Assembly (NCBI GenBank): GCA_015709315.1
Contig: JACCQI010000014.1
Location: 1 to 64,000 of the forward strand
Reading direction: 5' to 3'
Length of the DNA: 64,000 nucleotides
Source: Desulfovibrionaceae bacterium
GTDB lineage: Bacteria; Desulfobacterota; Desulfovibrionia; Desulfovibrionales; Desulfovibrionaceae
In this document: one piece after another, positions 55,802-64,000 of the stretch
Numbering within the stretch: the first letter of the stretch is position 1
Layout: every line of letters begins with the position of its first letter
Position numbers and translations under genes: made by a program
The notes under the pieces: generated by a model
The model's database searches: none
Seen by the model: the letters and a program-made list of their open reading frames with translations, nothing else
What the model was told of the DNA's origin: nothing

Positions 55802-57028
55802 ATGGATAGCAAACTCTTCCCCGAAGGGGTACAGCGTTGCGGTTTTGGCCAGTTCCTCATTTGGACAGCCGTCATTCTCGGCTTCTTCACCTGGGGTCTC
55901 TATTCCGCCGTCCTGGTACTCTACAACGGCATCGGCACCACCGGCCTGGACAACTACTTCGGGTTCGGTGCCTGGATCACCTTTGACCTTGCGGTCATCG
56001 CGTTGGGCGCGGGCGCGTTCTTCACCGGCCTGCTCAAGTACATCCTCAAGATCAAACAGCTTGAGAAAATCATCAACCTGACCGTCGTGGTCGGTTTCAT
56101 CTGCTACTCCGGCGCCATGCTGGTGCTGACGCTCGACATCGGCCAGCCGGGCCGCGCATGGTTCGGCTACTGGCACCCGAACGTCCACTCCATGCTGACC
56201 GAAGTTATCTTCTGCATCACCTGCTACTGCACCGTCCTGATCATCGAGTTCATCCCGCTGGTCCTGGAGCAGAAGCAGTGGAACAAGATTCCCTTCATCC
56301 ACGCCCTGGCGCACAACATGCATATCAACATGGCGCTGTTCGCGGGTCTGGGCGCGTTCCTGTCCACCTTCCACCAGGGGTCCCTGGGCGGCATGTACGG
56401 CGTCCTGATCGGCCGTCCCTTTGCCTTCCGCGAGGGCTTCTTCATCTGGCCGTGGACCTTCTTCCTGTTCATCCTTTCCGCCGTCGGTTCCGGCCCGGTC
56501 TTCACCGTCCTGGTCTGCGGCTTCATGGAAAAGCTGACCGGAAAGAAACTGGTCGATTTCAAGACCAAGGCCTTGATGGGCAAGATTGCGGGCACCATGC
56601 TCTGCGTCTACATGTTCTTCAAGATCCTCGACACCTGGGCATGGGCCAACGGCTACCTGCCCTCCGTCGGCCTGACCTTCGACCAGATGTTCTACGGCGT
56701 GATTTACGGCAAATGGCTACTCTGGACCGAGATCGTCCTGTGCGGCGTGGTCCCGGCCATCATGCTCATCACTCCGGCCATCCGCAATCGTCCGGCCCTG
56801 CTGTACACGGCGGCCCTTCTGGATTGCTTCGGCGTATGTGTGAACAGGTACATCTTCACTGTCCAGACCATCGCCTTCCCGGTCATGCCGTTCGACGCTT
56901 GGCAGACCTACGCACCGAACTGGGTCGAGTACGCCTCCTCCATCATGATCGTGGCGTACGGCTTCCTGGTGCTCACTCTGGTCTACCGCTACCTCCCGCT
57001 CTTCCCGCAGGAGCGCGAGCTGAATTAG
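55802..57028 (+). CDS. qrcD: QrcD, NrfD-type integral membrane quinone-reducing subunit
   Basis: 408 residues with about ten hydrophobic helices (FLIWTAVILGFFTWGLYSAVL, LAVIALGAGAFFTGLL, ILITPAIRNRPALLY-type segments). NrfD-family residues in helices IV-VI (LDIGQPGRAWFGYWHPN, STFHQGSLGG, SGPVFTVLVCGF) form the quinone site. QrcD reduces menaquinone with electrons arriving from periplasmic hydrogen or formate oxidation, linking them to the quinone pool used by QmoABC. Fourth and last gene of the operon, followed by a strong terminator. Confidence 0.93.
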   Translation: MDSKLFPEGVQRCGFGQFLIWTAVILGFFTWGLYSAVLVLYNGIGTTGLDNYFGFGAWITFDLAVIALGAGAFFTGLLKYILKIKQLEKIINLTVVVGFICYSGAMLVLTLDIGQPGRAWFGYWHPNVHSMLTEVIFCITCYCTVLIIEFIPLVLEQKQWNKIPFIHALAHNMHINMALFAGLGAFLSTFHQGSLGGMYGVLIGRPFAFREGFFIWPWTFFLFILSAVGSGPVFTVLVCGFMEKLTGKKLVDFKTKALMGKIAGTMLCVYMFFKILDTWAWANGYLPSVGLTFDQMFYGVIYGKWLLWTEIVLCGVVPAIMLITPAIRNRPALLYTAALLDCFGVCVNRYIFTVQTIAFPVMPFDAWQTYAPNWVEYASSIMIVAYGFLVLTLVYRYLPLFPQERELN

Positions 57029-57053
57029 CCGTTTAGATCCCCCATCACCAATT

Positions 57054-57082
57054 AAAGGCCCCGTGCGATGCACGGGGCCTTT
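57054..57082 (+). terminator. Terminator of qrcABCD
   Basis: AAAGGCCCCGTGC pairs perfectly with GCACGGGGCCTTT over a three-base loop, 26 bases past the qrcD stop. Confidence 0.92.
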
Positions 57083-57541
57083 CTTATGCGGCCCCATGTC
57101 AAGGATTCCCGGATATCTTGGTTTCACTGGTGTTGTTGCCGGCAAAACTCAGGAGTGTTGACATGGTATTTTGCGTGGGAGCCTGCTGGTCGGCAGAAAA
57201 ACTTCGTATGGCGATCTGGATTTATGCCGATGAAACGGTTTGGATGCCGTCGAATATCGGTTTATTCGTCGCGAAAATGTGCTTGAAGACGAAAATCGGT
57301 CGTGGAAAAGCTGATTTTTTCATCAAAAATATGGTTAGGGGGCGTTCCATGGGCTGAATCGCCGGAATATGACATTTATTGTTGACTAGTCGGCAAAAAT
57401 ATAACTGTTCCTTGACTTTTTTCCTTTTTCAGACAATGATTCCAGTCTGTTTTTAGAGCTTTGTCCGCCTGTCGGAACGTATGACTATCAACTGAATTTT
57501 TCATCTTTTTTTCTATTCTATATGATCGGAGTACACGTCAA
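57083..57541 (+). other. AT-rich intergenic region before the amino-acid ABC operon
   Basis: About 460 bases with no convincing gene; a 79-codon frame at 57118-57357 lacks a ribosome-binding site and conserved content. The base composition is markedly AT-rich. TTGACT (57413) with AATGAT 16 bases on is a possible promoter, and GACTAGTC (57385-57392) is an eight-base palindrome. Transferred or degraded DNA is possible. Confidence 0.5.
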
Positions 57542-58270
57542 ATGGCAATGATCGAAGTGCAGAAGCTGCACAAGTGGTATGGTGATTTTCACGTTCTTCA
57601 AGGAATTACCGAATCGGTCGACAAGGGAGAGGTGCTGGTCATCTGCGGGCCGTCCGGTTCCGGCAAGTCCACCTTCATCCGCTGCATCAACCGGCTCGAA
57701 GAGTACCAGAAGGGACAAATTCTCTTCGACGGCAAGGACATTCTGGACAAGAGTGTCAACATCAACGACCTCCGCGCCGAAATCGGCATCGTCTTCCAGC
57801 AATTCAATCTGTATCCCCACTTGTCGGTTCTCAAGAACGTCACCCTGGCCCCGATCAAGGTCAAGAACGTGCCCAAGGAGGAGGCCGAGGAACTCGCTTT
57901 GGGCCTTCTGGAGCGCGTGGGCATCCACGACCAGGCGCACAAGTACCCGGCCGAGCTTTCCGGCGGCCAGCAGCAGCGCGTGGCCATTGCCCGGTCCCTG
58001 GCCATGAAGCCCAAGGTCATGCTCTTCGACGAGCCGACCTCGGCCCTTGACCCGGAAATGATCAACGAAGTCCTCAACGTAATGAAAGACTTGGCCCGCG
58101 AGGGCATGACCATGCTCTGCGTCACCCACGAGATGGGGTTTGCCCGCGAGGTGTGCGACCGCGTCCTGTTCATGGACGGCGGCATCGTGGTGGAGCAGGC
58201 TCCGCCGGACGAATTCTTCAAGAATCCGCAGCATCAGCGTACAAAGAACTTCCTCAAGGAAATTCTTTAG
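57542..58270 (+). CDS. glnQ: Polar amino-acid ABC transporter ATPase (GlnQ type)
   Basis: 242-residue ATPase of a polar amino-acid uptake system. Walker [10 protein letters not shown] near residue 35, Q-loop [10 protein letters not shown], signature [12 protein letters not shown] near residue 140, Walker [15 protein letters not shown] and the switch VTHEMGF are all intact. It starts an operon with a binding protein and two permeases, ending at 60.7 kb. Substrate is probably glutamate, glutamine, aspartate or another polar amino acid. Confidence 0.92.
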   Translation: MAMIEVQKLHKWYGDFHVLQGITESVDKGEVLVICGPSGSGKSTFIRCINRLEEYQKGQILFDGKDILDKSVNINDLRAEIGIVFQQFNLYPHLSVLKNVTLAPIKVKNVPKEEAEELALGLLERVGIHDQAHKYPAELSGGQQQRVAIARSLAMKPKVMLFDEPTSALDPEMINEVLNVMKDLAREGMTMLCVTHEMGFAREVCDRVLFMDGGIVVEQAPPDEFFKNPQHQRTKNFLKEIL

Positions 58271-58311
58271 TTGGGATACAATTGAGTAACTCTAAGTAGA
58301 GGAGAGGTATT

Positions 58312-59118
58312 ATGAAACGTTTGGTACTCGTTCTGGCGTTGGTCCTATCCTTCGTCTTTGCCGCGAGCATCGCCTCCGCCGGTAAGATCGAAGACGTGAA
58401 AGCCAAGGGCACCCTGGTCTGTGGCGTCAAGGACTCCGTCTACCTGTTCGGCTTCATCGATCCCGAGACCAAGGAACTGGCCGGTCTGGACATCGACATC
58501 TGCAAGTACATCGCCGACAAGCTGGGCGTGAAGGTCGAGTTCAAGACCGTCACTTCCAAGAACCGCATCCCCATGCTGGTCCAGGGTTCCGTTGACATGC
58601 TGGCCGCCACCATGACCCACAAGTTCTCCCGCGACGAGCAGATCGACTTCTCCATCACCTACTTCATGGACGGCCAGAAGCTCCTCGTGAAGAAGGGCTC
58701 CGGCATCATGTCCGCCGACGATCTGGCCAACAAGAAGGTCGGCACCGTCAAGGGGTCCACCTCCGAAAAGAACATCAAGGCCGCCCAGCCCAAGGCCCAG
58801 GTCATCTCCTTTGACGAATACCCGCAGGCTTTCATGGCTCTGAAGCAGGGCAAGGTCAAGGCCGTGACCACCGACTCCGGCATCCTCGCCGGCCTGAAGG
58901 CTTCCGACGACAATCCCGACGATTGGGCGATCGTGGGCGACTTCATCGCCTCCGAGCCGTACGGCCTCGGCGTGCCCGAAAACGATTCCAAGTTCCGCGA
59001 TTTCGTCAACAAGTGCCTCAACGAGATGTGGCTCGACGGCACCTATCAGAAGGTGTTCAAGAAGTGGATGGGTTACGACCTGCCCGCCGGCTGGCAGATC
59101 GAACTGTGGCCCATGTAG
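58312..59118 (+). CDS. Periplasmic amino-acid-binding protein (SBP family 3)
   Basis: 268 residues. Sec signal peptide MKRLVLVLALVLSFVFAASI with cleavage after ASA near residue 23. The mature protein is a complete SBP_bac_3 domain with the PEB1/GlnH-type segments VCGVKDSVYLFGFID, LAGLDIDICKYIADKLGV, DMLAATMTHKFSRDEQIDFS and VKGSTSEKN. GGAGAGG is seven bases before ATG. The hairpin after the gene probably protects its abundant mRNA. Confidence 0.92.
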   Translation: MKRLVLVLALVLSFVFAASIASAGKIEDVKAKGTLVCGVKDSVYLFGFIDPETKELAGLDIDICKYIADKLGVKVEFKTVTSKNRIPMLVQGSVDMLAATMTHKFSRDEQIDFSITYFMDGQKLLVKKGSGIMSADDLANKKVGTVKGSTSEKNIKAAQPKAQVISFDEYPQAFMALKQGKVKAVTTDSGILAGLKASDDNPDDWAIVGDFIASEPYGLGVPENDSKFRDFVNKCLNEMWLDGTYQKVFKKWMGYDLPAGWQIELWPM

Positions 59119-59141
59119 GCCCCGCATAGACTGATTGTACC

Positions 59142-59161
59142 GGGGGCGCTTCTGCGCCCCC
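59142..59161 (+). other. Intercistronic hairpin after the binding-protein gene
   Basis: GGGGGCGC and GCGCCCCC form a perfect eight-base-pair stem with loop TTCT. It probably lets the binding-protein mRNA outlast or outnumber the downstream permease mRNA. Confidence 0.55.
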
Positions 59162-59206
59162 TGTTTCCTCCGTTCCCCGGAGCCAACCCAACTGACGGAA
59201 TTCATT

Positions 59207-59974
59207 TTGCAATACAATTTTCAATGGGCGAAAATGTTCTCCGGCGAACCCGCTGAGTGGATGTGGGAAGGGTTCGTCACCACGCTCCAGATTTCGAGCA
59301 TCTCCCTGGTCTGCGCCATGTTGCTCGGCATCGTCATCTGCGTCATGCGCATGACGCCGTTCAAGCCGCTCCAGTGGTTCAGCCTCGCGTATACCGAGTT
59401 CTTTCGCAACACGCCGCTTCTGATACAAATCTTTTTTTGGTACAACGCATCGCACGTGGTTATCCCCGAGGTCATCAACCAATGGATGAACGACCTCTAC
59501 TACTGGTTTCCCGGTCCCTTCACCATGTTCGGGCACCAGTTCGTGGGCGAATGGGTCCTGTTCAACGTTGAGCTGATCACCGGCGTCATCGCCCTGACCG
59601 TGTACACCTCGGCCTTCATCGCCGAGGAGATCCGGGCGGGCATTTTCTCCATCCCCAAGAACCAGCTTGAGGCGTCCCGCGCCGTGGGCCTTTCCTTCCT
59701 GCAAGGGTATCGCTACGTCATCCTGCCCCAGGCCCTGCGCATCGTCATTCCGCCGCTGATTTCCCAGGCGCTCAACCTGATCAAGAACTCTTCCCTGTGC
59801 ATGGTCATCGGCGTGGGCGAGATGATGTTCCAGGCCACCCAGATCGAATCCTATCACTCCATCCCGTTCGAGGCGTTTTCCGTCGCATTGATGATCTACC
59901 TGATGATATCCCTGATAGTCTCCTTCTGCATCAACATGTACAACAAGCACTTCATGATTCAGGTCATGTACTAG
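59207..59974 (+). CDS. Polar amino-acid ABC permease subunit 1
   Basis: 255 residues from TTG 59207; no ATG precedes the conserved QYNFQWAKM, and the first ATG is nine codons in at 59234, so the start is uncertain and only a weak ACGGAA lies upstream. Hydrophobic helices and the HisM-type motif EAFRAVGLS-like (EASRAVGLSFLQGYRYVILPQALRIVIPP) near residue 175 mark it as the inner-membrane permease contacting the ATPase. An extra extracytoplasmic insert (residues about 85-115) is unusual and resembles that of Glt/Pat-type permeases. Confidence 0.88.
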   Translation: MQYNFQWAKMFSGEPAEWMWEGFVTTLQISSISLVCAMLLGIVICVMRMTPFKPLQWFSLAYTEFFRNTPLLIQIFFWYNASHVVIPEVINQWMNDLYYWFPGPFTMFGHQFVGEWVLFNVELITGVIALTVYTSAFIAEEIRAGIFSIPKNQLEASRAVGLSFLQGYRYVILPQALRIVIPPLISQALNLIKNSSLCMVIGVGEMMFQATQIESYHSIPFEAFSVALMIYLMISLIVSFCINMYNKHFMIQVMY

Positions 59975-59985
59975 GGAGATTCGGA

Positions 59986-60702
59986 ATGCATTGGGATATC
60001 GTCATAGACAATTTCGACTACTTCATTATCGGACAGACCAAGTTCGACGGGGTGTTTCCGTTCATCCATGACCCGGGCGGCCTCCTGGCCGCCATCATTC
60101 TGGCCGCGGTGGGCATTTTCGGCGCGTTTTGGCTCGGCCTGGCCGCGGGCCTCATGCGGCTGTCCCAGCGGTGGTGGCTCAAACTGCCCGCCGTCTGCTA
60201 CATTGAGATGATTCGCGGCATGCCGCTTTTGCTGCTCATCTTCTGGTTCTTTTTCCTGGCTCCGGTGCTCATCGGGCAGACGCTGCCCGCCTTCACCACG
60301 ACCATGTTCTGCTTCATGATCTTCACCGGCGCATACGTCGCCGAGATCGTGCGCGCGGGCGTCATGGCCCTGCCCAAGGGCCAGATGGAGGCGGCGCGCG
60401 GCTCGGGCCTGTCCCAGGGCCAGGCCATGCGTTTCGTCATCCTGCCCCAGGCGCTCAGGAACATGATCCCGTCCTTCGTGAACCAGTTCGTTTCCCTGAT
60501 CAAGGACACTTCCCTGGCCGCCATTCTCGGCGTGGGCGAACTGACCCGCACCGGCGTCCAGGTGGACAACCGCGAGATGGTCGCATCCTTTGAGATATGG
60601 ATCGCCATCGCCTGTCTGTACTTCATGATCTGTTACGTTTTGACTTCCTACAGTCGCCGTCTGGAGGCCCAGCTTTCCCGCTACCAGGCCAGGGATCGCT
60701 AG
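59986..60702 (+). CDS. Polar amino-acid ABC permease subunit 2
   Basis: 238 residues with about five helices and the HisM/GlnP ATPase-contact loop MEAARGSGLSQGQAMRFVILPQALRNMIP near residue 137. It partners the first permease, 11 bases upstream, as a heterodimer. GGGAG is seven bases before ATG 59986. The operon ends in a terminator. Confidence 0.9.
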   Translation: MHWDIVIDNFDYFIIGQTKFDGVFPFIHDPGGLLAAIILAAVGIFGAFWLGLAAGLMRLSQRWWLKLPAVCYIEMIRGMPLLLLIFWFFFLAPVLIGQTLPAFTTTMFCFMIFTGAYVAEIVRAGVMALPKGQMEAARGSGLSQGQAMRFVILPQALRNMIPSFVNQFVSLIKDTSLAAILGVGELTRTGVQVDNREMVASFEIWIAIACLYFMICYVLTSYSRRLEAQLSRYQARDR

Positions 60703-60752
60703 GGGAGCTACAGGGCACCGGTCGGGAAAAGGCCTGAAAATTGGTACCCACG

Positions 60753-60796
60753 CGGTCCGGGAATGGTGTAACACATTCCCGGATCGTTTGGTTTTG
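60753..60796 (+). terminator. Terminator of the amino-acid ABC operon
   Basis: A stem of about 13 pairs (CGGTCCGGGAATG with CATTCCCGGATCG, one G-T pair) over an eight-base loop is followed by TTTGGTTTT. Confidence 0.65.
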
Positions 60797-60848
60797 ACAA
60801 AAAAACCATGTAAAAAATGCAAAAATGTGTTCCTTGCGGGAGGCGATT

Positions 60849-61487
60849 TTGAGCGAAATACGCTTTGGAAATTTTCAAAAACCCGAAGAGATCGAATCGG
60901 AATCCTTTCGCATCATTGATTCCGAGGTGCCTGAACCCCGGCCGTACAGCGGTTCCGCATGGCAGATCGTCCGGCGGATGATTCATACCACAGCCGATTT
61001 CGAGCTGCTCGACCTGGTCCGTTTTTCGGCAAATGCCGTGGAAAACGGCATCAATGCCCTCAAGGCCGGGGCCGTGATCGTCACGGATACGGAGATGGCC
61101 CGGCGCGGCATGCCGGTCCGGCGGCTCGATCCGCTGGGCTGCACGGTCCATTGCCTGATGAACGACCCCCGTGTGATGGAGCGGGCCGCGGCCGAGGGCA
61201 TCACCCGGGCCAAGGCAGCGGTGGACGTGGCCGCCGACGAACTGAGGCCGGACATATGGGTGGTGGGAAACGCGCCCACCGCGCTCATGCGGCTGGTGGA
61301 GCGCGTGGATTCGGGCATGCCCGCGCCCGCGCTGGTGGTGGGCATGCCGGTGGGCTTCGTGAACGCGGCCGAGTCCAAGGCCCTGCTCATGGACCGGGAA
61401 ATGGAGTATATTTCCATTGAAGGAAGGAAAGGCGGCAGCGCATTGGCGGCCAGCGTGGTCAATGCACTGGCCGTGCTGAGTGCCTGA
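60849..61487 (+). CDS. cbiC: Precorrin-8X methylmutase (cobalt-precorrin-8 methylmutase)
   Basis: Moves a methyl group from C-11 to C-12 in the cobalamin pathway. About 212 residues from TTG 60849, which has GGGAGG five bases upstream; ATG 60825 is an alternative eight codons longer without a clear site. Family motifs are IESESFRIIDSE near the start, RMIHTTADFEL with the catalytic His near residue 46, AVIVTDTEMARRG and VGMPVGFVNAAESK. It is a lone gene here, with no cobalamin riboswitch visible. Confidence 0.88.
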   Translation: MSEIRFGNFQKPEEIESESFRIIDSEVPEPRPYSGSAWQIVRRMIHTTADFELLDLVRFSANAVENGINALKAGAVIVTDTEMARRGMPVRRLDPLGCTVHCLMNDPRVMERAAAEGITRAKAAVDVAADELRPDIWVVGNAPTALMRLVERVDSGMPAPALVVGMPVGFVNAAESKALLMDREMEYISIEGRKGGSALAASVVNALAVLSA

Positions 61488-61507
61488 TCCATGTTTTTTG
61501 GAATGGG

Positions 61508-61545
61508 AAAAAGCGTCTGAAAAGATTTTTTTCAGGCGCTTTTTC
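61508..61545 (+). terminator. Terminator of cbiC
   Basis: AAAAGCGTCTGAAAA pairs with TTTTCAGGCGCTTTT across a four-base loop with one G-T pair, followed by a T run. Confidence 0.85.
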
Positions 61546-61727
61546 CGTTTTTTTGTCTCCGGTTTTGACAGGCGGAGCAAAATAATTCCTAAATTGTTGG
61601 ATTTGAGAAAATAACCTGTTAGGAGTTCAGCAGAGTATCGCCTTGAGGGGGTGCTCAATCGGTTGTTTTTCTGCCTGTTATTTCGGGCAGCCGCGTTGAA
61701 GAAACCTTTCAGTTGCCGGAAGGAGCT

Positions 61728-62021
61728 ATGGCCAGGAAAAGCAAAGGGAACAATTCGGTCACCATTTACCCGGACTGGTGCAAGGGCTGCGGTATTTGCG
61801 TGGAGTTCTGTCCGCAGAAGGTGCTCGGGTTGAACGATCAGGGGAAGGCTACCGTGGTTCGTGAAGCGAACTGTATCCGATGCGGTTTTTGCGAACTGCA
61901 TTGTCCCGATTTCGCCATTGTGGTCAAGAACAAGGAAGAGCCGGTCGAGGTCGAGATGGAAAACGGCACGCCGAAGCCGAAAGCAAAGGCAAAGCCGAAA
62001 GCAAAGGGGAAGGGGGCCTAG
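61728..62021 (+). CDS. korD: Ferredoxin subunit of 2-oxoacid:acceptor oxidoreductase
   Basis: 97 residues: two 4Fe-4S motifs, CKGCGICVEFCPQ near residue 18 and CIRCGFCELHCPD near residue 46, then an unusual Lys/Pro/Ala repeat tail (KPKAKAKPKAK). Delta subunit passing electrons from the thiamine enzyme to ferredoxin. GGAAGGAG precedes ATG 61728. It is followed by the alpha subunit at three bases. Confidence 0.88.
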   Translation: MARKSKGNNSVTIYPDWCKGCGICVEFCPQKVLGLNDQGKATVVREANCIRCGFCELHCPDFAIVVKNKEEPVEVEMENGTPKPKAKAKPKAKGKGA

Positions 62022-62024
62022 CTC

Positions 62025-63170
62025 ATGCCCAGACGCAAGAAACGCAAGGAAATTTTCGCGCTCGGCAACGAGGCTGTTGTCGAGGGCGCGCTGTTGGCGG
62101 GGTGCTCGTTCTACGGCGGGTACCCCATTACCCCGTCCTCGGAGATCATGGAAATCATGGCCGCCCGGCTGCCCAAGATCGAGGGCGGCGTCTTCCTCCA
62201 GCTCGAGGACGAAATCGCCTCCATGGGAGCGATCATCGGCGCGTCCCTGGCCGGGCGCAAGGCCATGACCGCCACCTCCGGCCCCGGCTTCTCGCTTATG
62301 CAGGAAAATCTCGGCTACGCCATCATGGCCGAGGCGCCGTTGGTACTGGTCAACGTCATGCGCGGCGGGCCGTCCACCGGGCTACCCACCAGCCCGGCCC
62401 AGGCCGACGTGCAGCAGGCCCGCTGGGGCACTCACGGCGACCATCCCATCATCGTCCTGTCCGCCTCCAACGTGCAGGAGTGCCTGGATATGACCATCAC
62501 CGCCTTCAACATGGCCGAGAAGTACCGCACTCCGGTCATTCTCCTGCTGGACGAGGTCACGTCACACACCCGCGAAAAGATCGAGATTCCCAACGCGGGC
62601 GAGTACGAGGTCTTTTCCCGCACCGTGCCCTCCATGCCGCCGGAATGGTACAAGCCCTATGAGGAGACCGTGCGCGGCGTGCCGCCCATGCCGCCCGTCG
62701 GCTCGGGCTACCGCTTCCACGTCACCGGCCTGACCCACGACCGCAACGGTTTCCCCACCCAGCGGCCCGAGGAGATCGTGGAGCTGCTGGAACGCATCCA
62801 TCGCAAGATCGACCAGTTCTTCTACGACATCCAATTGGTGGAGGAGATTCGGACCGAGGACGCCGAGGTCTGCGTCATCGCCTACGGGTCGGTGGCCCGT
62901 TCGGCGGAACTGGCCGTGCAGCAGGCGCGGGACAACGGCGTCAAGGCGGGCCTTTTGAAGCTGAAGACCCTGTTCCCGTACCCCCGGCGGCACCAGGAGA
63001 AGATCCTGGCCAAGGCCAGGACGATCATTGTCCCGGAAATGAACATGGGGCAGATATCCCGCGAGGTGAAGCGCGTGAACATGGGCCGGGCGTCCGTCCG
63101 AACCATCAACCGCATCGACGGCCGGATCGTCGCGCCCTCGGAAATACTCAAGGTCATCATGCAAGGGTAG
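62025..63170 (+). CDS. korA: 2-oxoacid:acceptor oxidoreductase alpha subunit
   Basis: 381-residue catalytic subunit of a 2-oxoglutarate- or branched-chain-type oxoacid:ferredoxin oxidoreductase. Visible are EGALLAGCSFYGGYPITPSSEIMEIMA near residue 20, EDEIASMGAIIGASLAG near 60, TSGPGFSLMQENLGYA near 83 and the second pyrimidine-binding-type domain (VCVIAYGSVARSA, LKLKTLFPYP). It lacks the fused gamma domain, which should be encoded downstream, outside the window. The exact oxoacid cannot be inferred. Confidence 0.9.
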   Translation: MPRRKKRKEIFALGNEAVVEGALLAGCSFYGGYPITPSSEIMEIMAARLPKIEGGVFLQLEDEIASMGAIIGASLAGRKAMTATSGPGFSLMQENLGYAIMAEAPLVLVNVMRGGPSTGLPTSPAQADVQQARWGTHGDHPIIVLSASNVQECLDMTITAFNMAEKYRTPVILLLDEVTSHTREKIEIPNAGEYEVFSRTVPSMPPEWYKPYEETVRGVPPMPPVGSGYRFHVTGLTHDRNGFPTQRPEEIVELLERIHRKIDQFFYDIQLVEEIRTEDAEVCVIAYGSVARSAELAVQQARDNGVKAGLLKLKTLFPYPRRHQEKILAKARTIIVPEMNMGQISREVKRVNMGRASVRTINRIDGRIVAPSEILKVIMQG

Positions 63171-63174
63171 CCAC

Positions 63175-64000
63175 ATGAGCAAATTCGCTGGAAACGAGAT
63201 CATTCATCAGTATTTGAGGCACAACAAGAAGTTCCCGCACGTTTTGTGCGCCGGATGCGGCCACGGCATCGTGCTCGGCACCCTGATCCGCTCCATCCAC
63301 TCCCTGGGGATTCCCAAGGACGACGTGGTCGTGGTGGCGGGCATCGGCTGTTCCGGGCGGCTCGCCGTGTACGTGGACTTCAATACCATCCACACCACCC
63401 ACGGCCGCGCCCTGAGCTTCGCCACGGGCATCAAGATGGCCAATCCCCGGCTCAACGTCATCTGTCTCATGGGCGACGGCGACGCCCTGTCCATCGGCGG
63501 CAACCACCTGATCCACGCGGCCCGCCGCAACATCGGGGTGACCGCATTGGTGCTCAACAACAACATCTACGGCATGACCGGCGGTCAGAGTTCCCCGGCC
63601 ACGCCCGAAGGGGCCACCACCATGACCAACCCCTACGGCCAGCTCGACAAGAGCTTCGACACCGTGGAACTGGCCAGGGGCGCGGGGGCCAACTTCGTGG
63701 CGCGGGGCACGGTCTTTCATGTGAACCGGCTGGAAAAGATCATGGTCCAGGCCATAGAGCGGCCCGGCTTCAGCCTGGTGGAGGCGATCACGCCGTGCCA
63801 CACCCAGTTCGGGCGCAAGAACAAGTACAAGAGTCCCGTGGACATGTACAACTGGCTGAAAAAGACCGCCATCACTGTGGAACGCTACAACGAGTTGCCT
63901 GAAAACAAGCGCGAAGGGCGCTTGCCCATCGGCGTGTTCGTGGAGCGCGACCGGATCGGATTCGAGGAGCAGTACTACGCCATGCAGCGGCAGCTTCTCA
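63175..64000 (+). CDS. korB: 2-oxoacid:acceptor oxidoreductase beta subunit (3' end beyond window)
   Basis: Thiamine-diphosphate-binding subunit, 275 codons visible and nearly complete. Motifs are CAGCGHGIVLG near residue 24, AGIGCSGR near residue 57, and the ThDP/Mg site GDGDALSIGGNH continuing to LVLNNNIYGMTGGQSSP at residues about 100-140. It starts four bases after the alpha gene. The frame runs off the right edge without a stop. The usual length of 270-290 residues means only the end is missing. Confidence 0.9.
   Translation, partial: MSKFAGNEIIHQYLRHNKKFPHVLCAGCGHGIVLGTLIRSIHSLGIPKDDVVVVAGIGCSGRLAVYVDFNTIHTTHGRALSFATGIKMANPRLNVICLMGDGDALSIGGNHLIHAARRNIGVTALVLNNNIYGMTGGQSSPATPEGATTMTNPYGQLDKSFDTVELARGAGANFVARGTVFHVNRLEKIMVQAIERPGFSLVEAITPCHTQFGRKNKYKSPVDMYNWLKKTAITVERYNELPENKREGRLPIGVFVERDRIGFEEQYYAMQRQLL

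Noticed and set aside
57118-57357. 79-codon frame in the AT-rich intergenic region
   Set aside because: No ribosome-binding site, no domain and no conserved segment seen.
60703-60848. Possible cobalamin riboswitch before cbiC
   Set aside because: None of the conserved B12-box sequence was found; the structure present is a terminator hairpin of the upstream operon.

Overview
The window looks like a chromosomal segment of a GC-rich sulfate-reducing deltaproteobacterium of the Desulfovibrio/Pseudodesulfovibrio type. The call rests on a complete qrcABCD locus (quinone reductase complex of sulfate reducers), a large soluble heterodisulfide-reductase (Hdr) locus, 2-oxoacid:ferredoxin oxidoreductase genes, several sigma-54 activators and at least one strong selenoprotein signal. 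No CRISPR array, prophage or complete insertion sequence was seen.

Layout. 0.1-5.3 kb: a PEP-CTERM-like exported protein, a phosphomanno/phosphoglucomutase, a GmhB-type phosphatase fused to a degenerate nucleotidyltransferase, a PilZ protein and a Fur-family repressor. 5.4-9.8 kb: tRNA-Ser(TGA), a SulP transporter and an FmdE/molybdopterin-binding protein. 9.8-22.8 kb (minus strand): a Dms-like molybdoenzyme operon, a sensor kinase/sigma-54 response regulator pair and a torC-torD-torA operon. Both torC and the kinase gene have a sigma-54 promoter preceded by copies of the palindrome TTTCC-N9-GGAA, so the pair probably regulates tor and itself. 23.1-26.7 kb: an ECF vitamin/metal transporter with a PPC-domain protein. 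26.9-34.3 kb: a 2-hydroxyacid dehydrogenase, an operon of NifX-, NifU-, CGGC- and PocR-type proteins behind a sigma-54-like promoter, and two sigma-54 activators, one with a degenerate receiver and an altered GAFTGA loop.

34.9-47.6 kb (plus strand) is the most distinctive region: a lone transposase-OrfA-like gene, then HdrA, MvhD, an FrhB/FdhB-like protein, a 1151-residue double HdrA with an embedded pseudo-receiver, HdrC, HdrB, a tandem universal stress protein and two HdrD-like proteins. The first HdrD-like gene is split by an in-frame TGA that is followed by a SECIS-like hairpin and is very probably a selenoprotein. At 48.35 kb a second in-frame TGA lies in a tiny two-helix membrane protein, creating a CxxU motif with a SECIS-like hairpin downstream. 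This is a candidate undescribed selenoprotein.

48.5-64 kb: mazG, cvpA, rmlC, manC, qrcABCD, a polar amino-acid ABC transporter, cbiC, and 2-oxoacid:ferredoxin oxidoreductase genes running off the right edge. Taken together the window is rich in redox enzymes. Respiratory reductases (Tor, Dms, Qrc) exchange electrons with the quinone pool, while the cytoplasmic Hdr and Kor proteins handle ferredoxin and thiol/disulfide electrons. Several sigma-54 regulators appear to switch parts of it.
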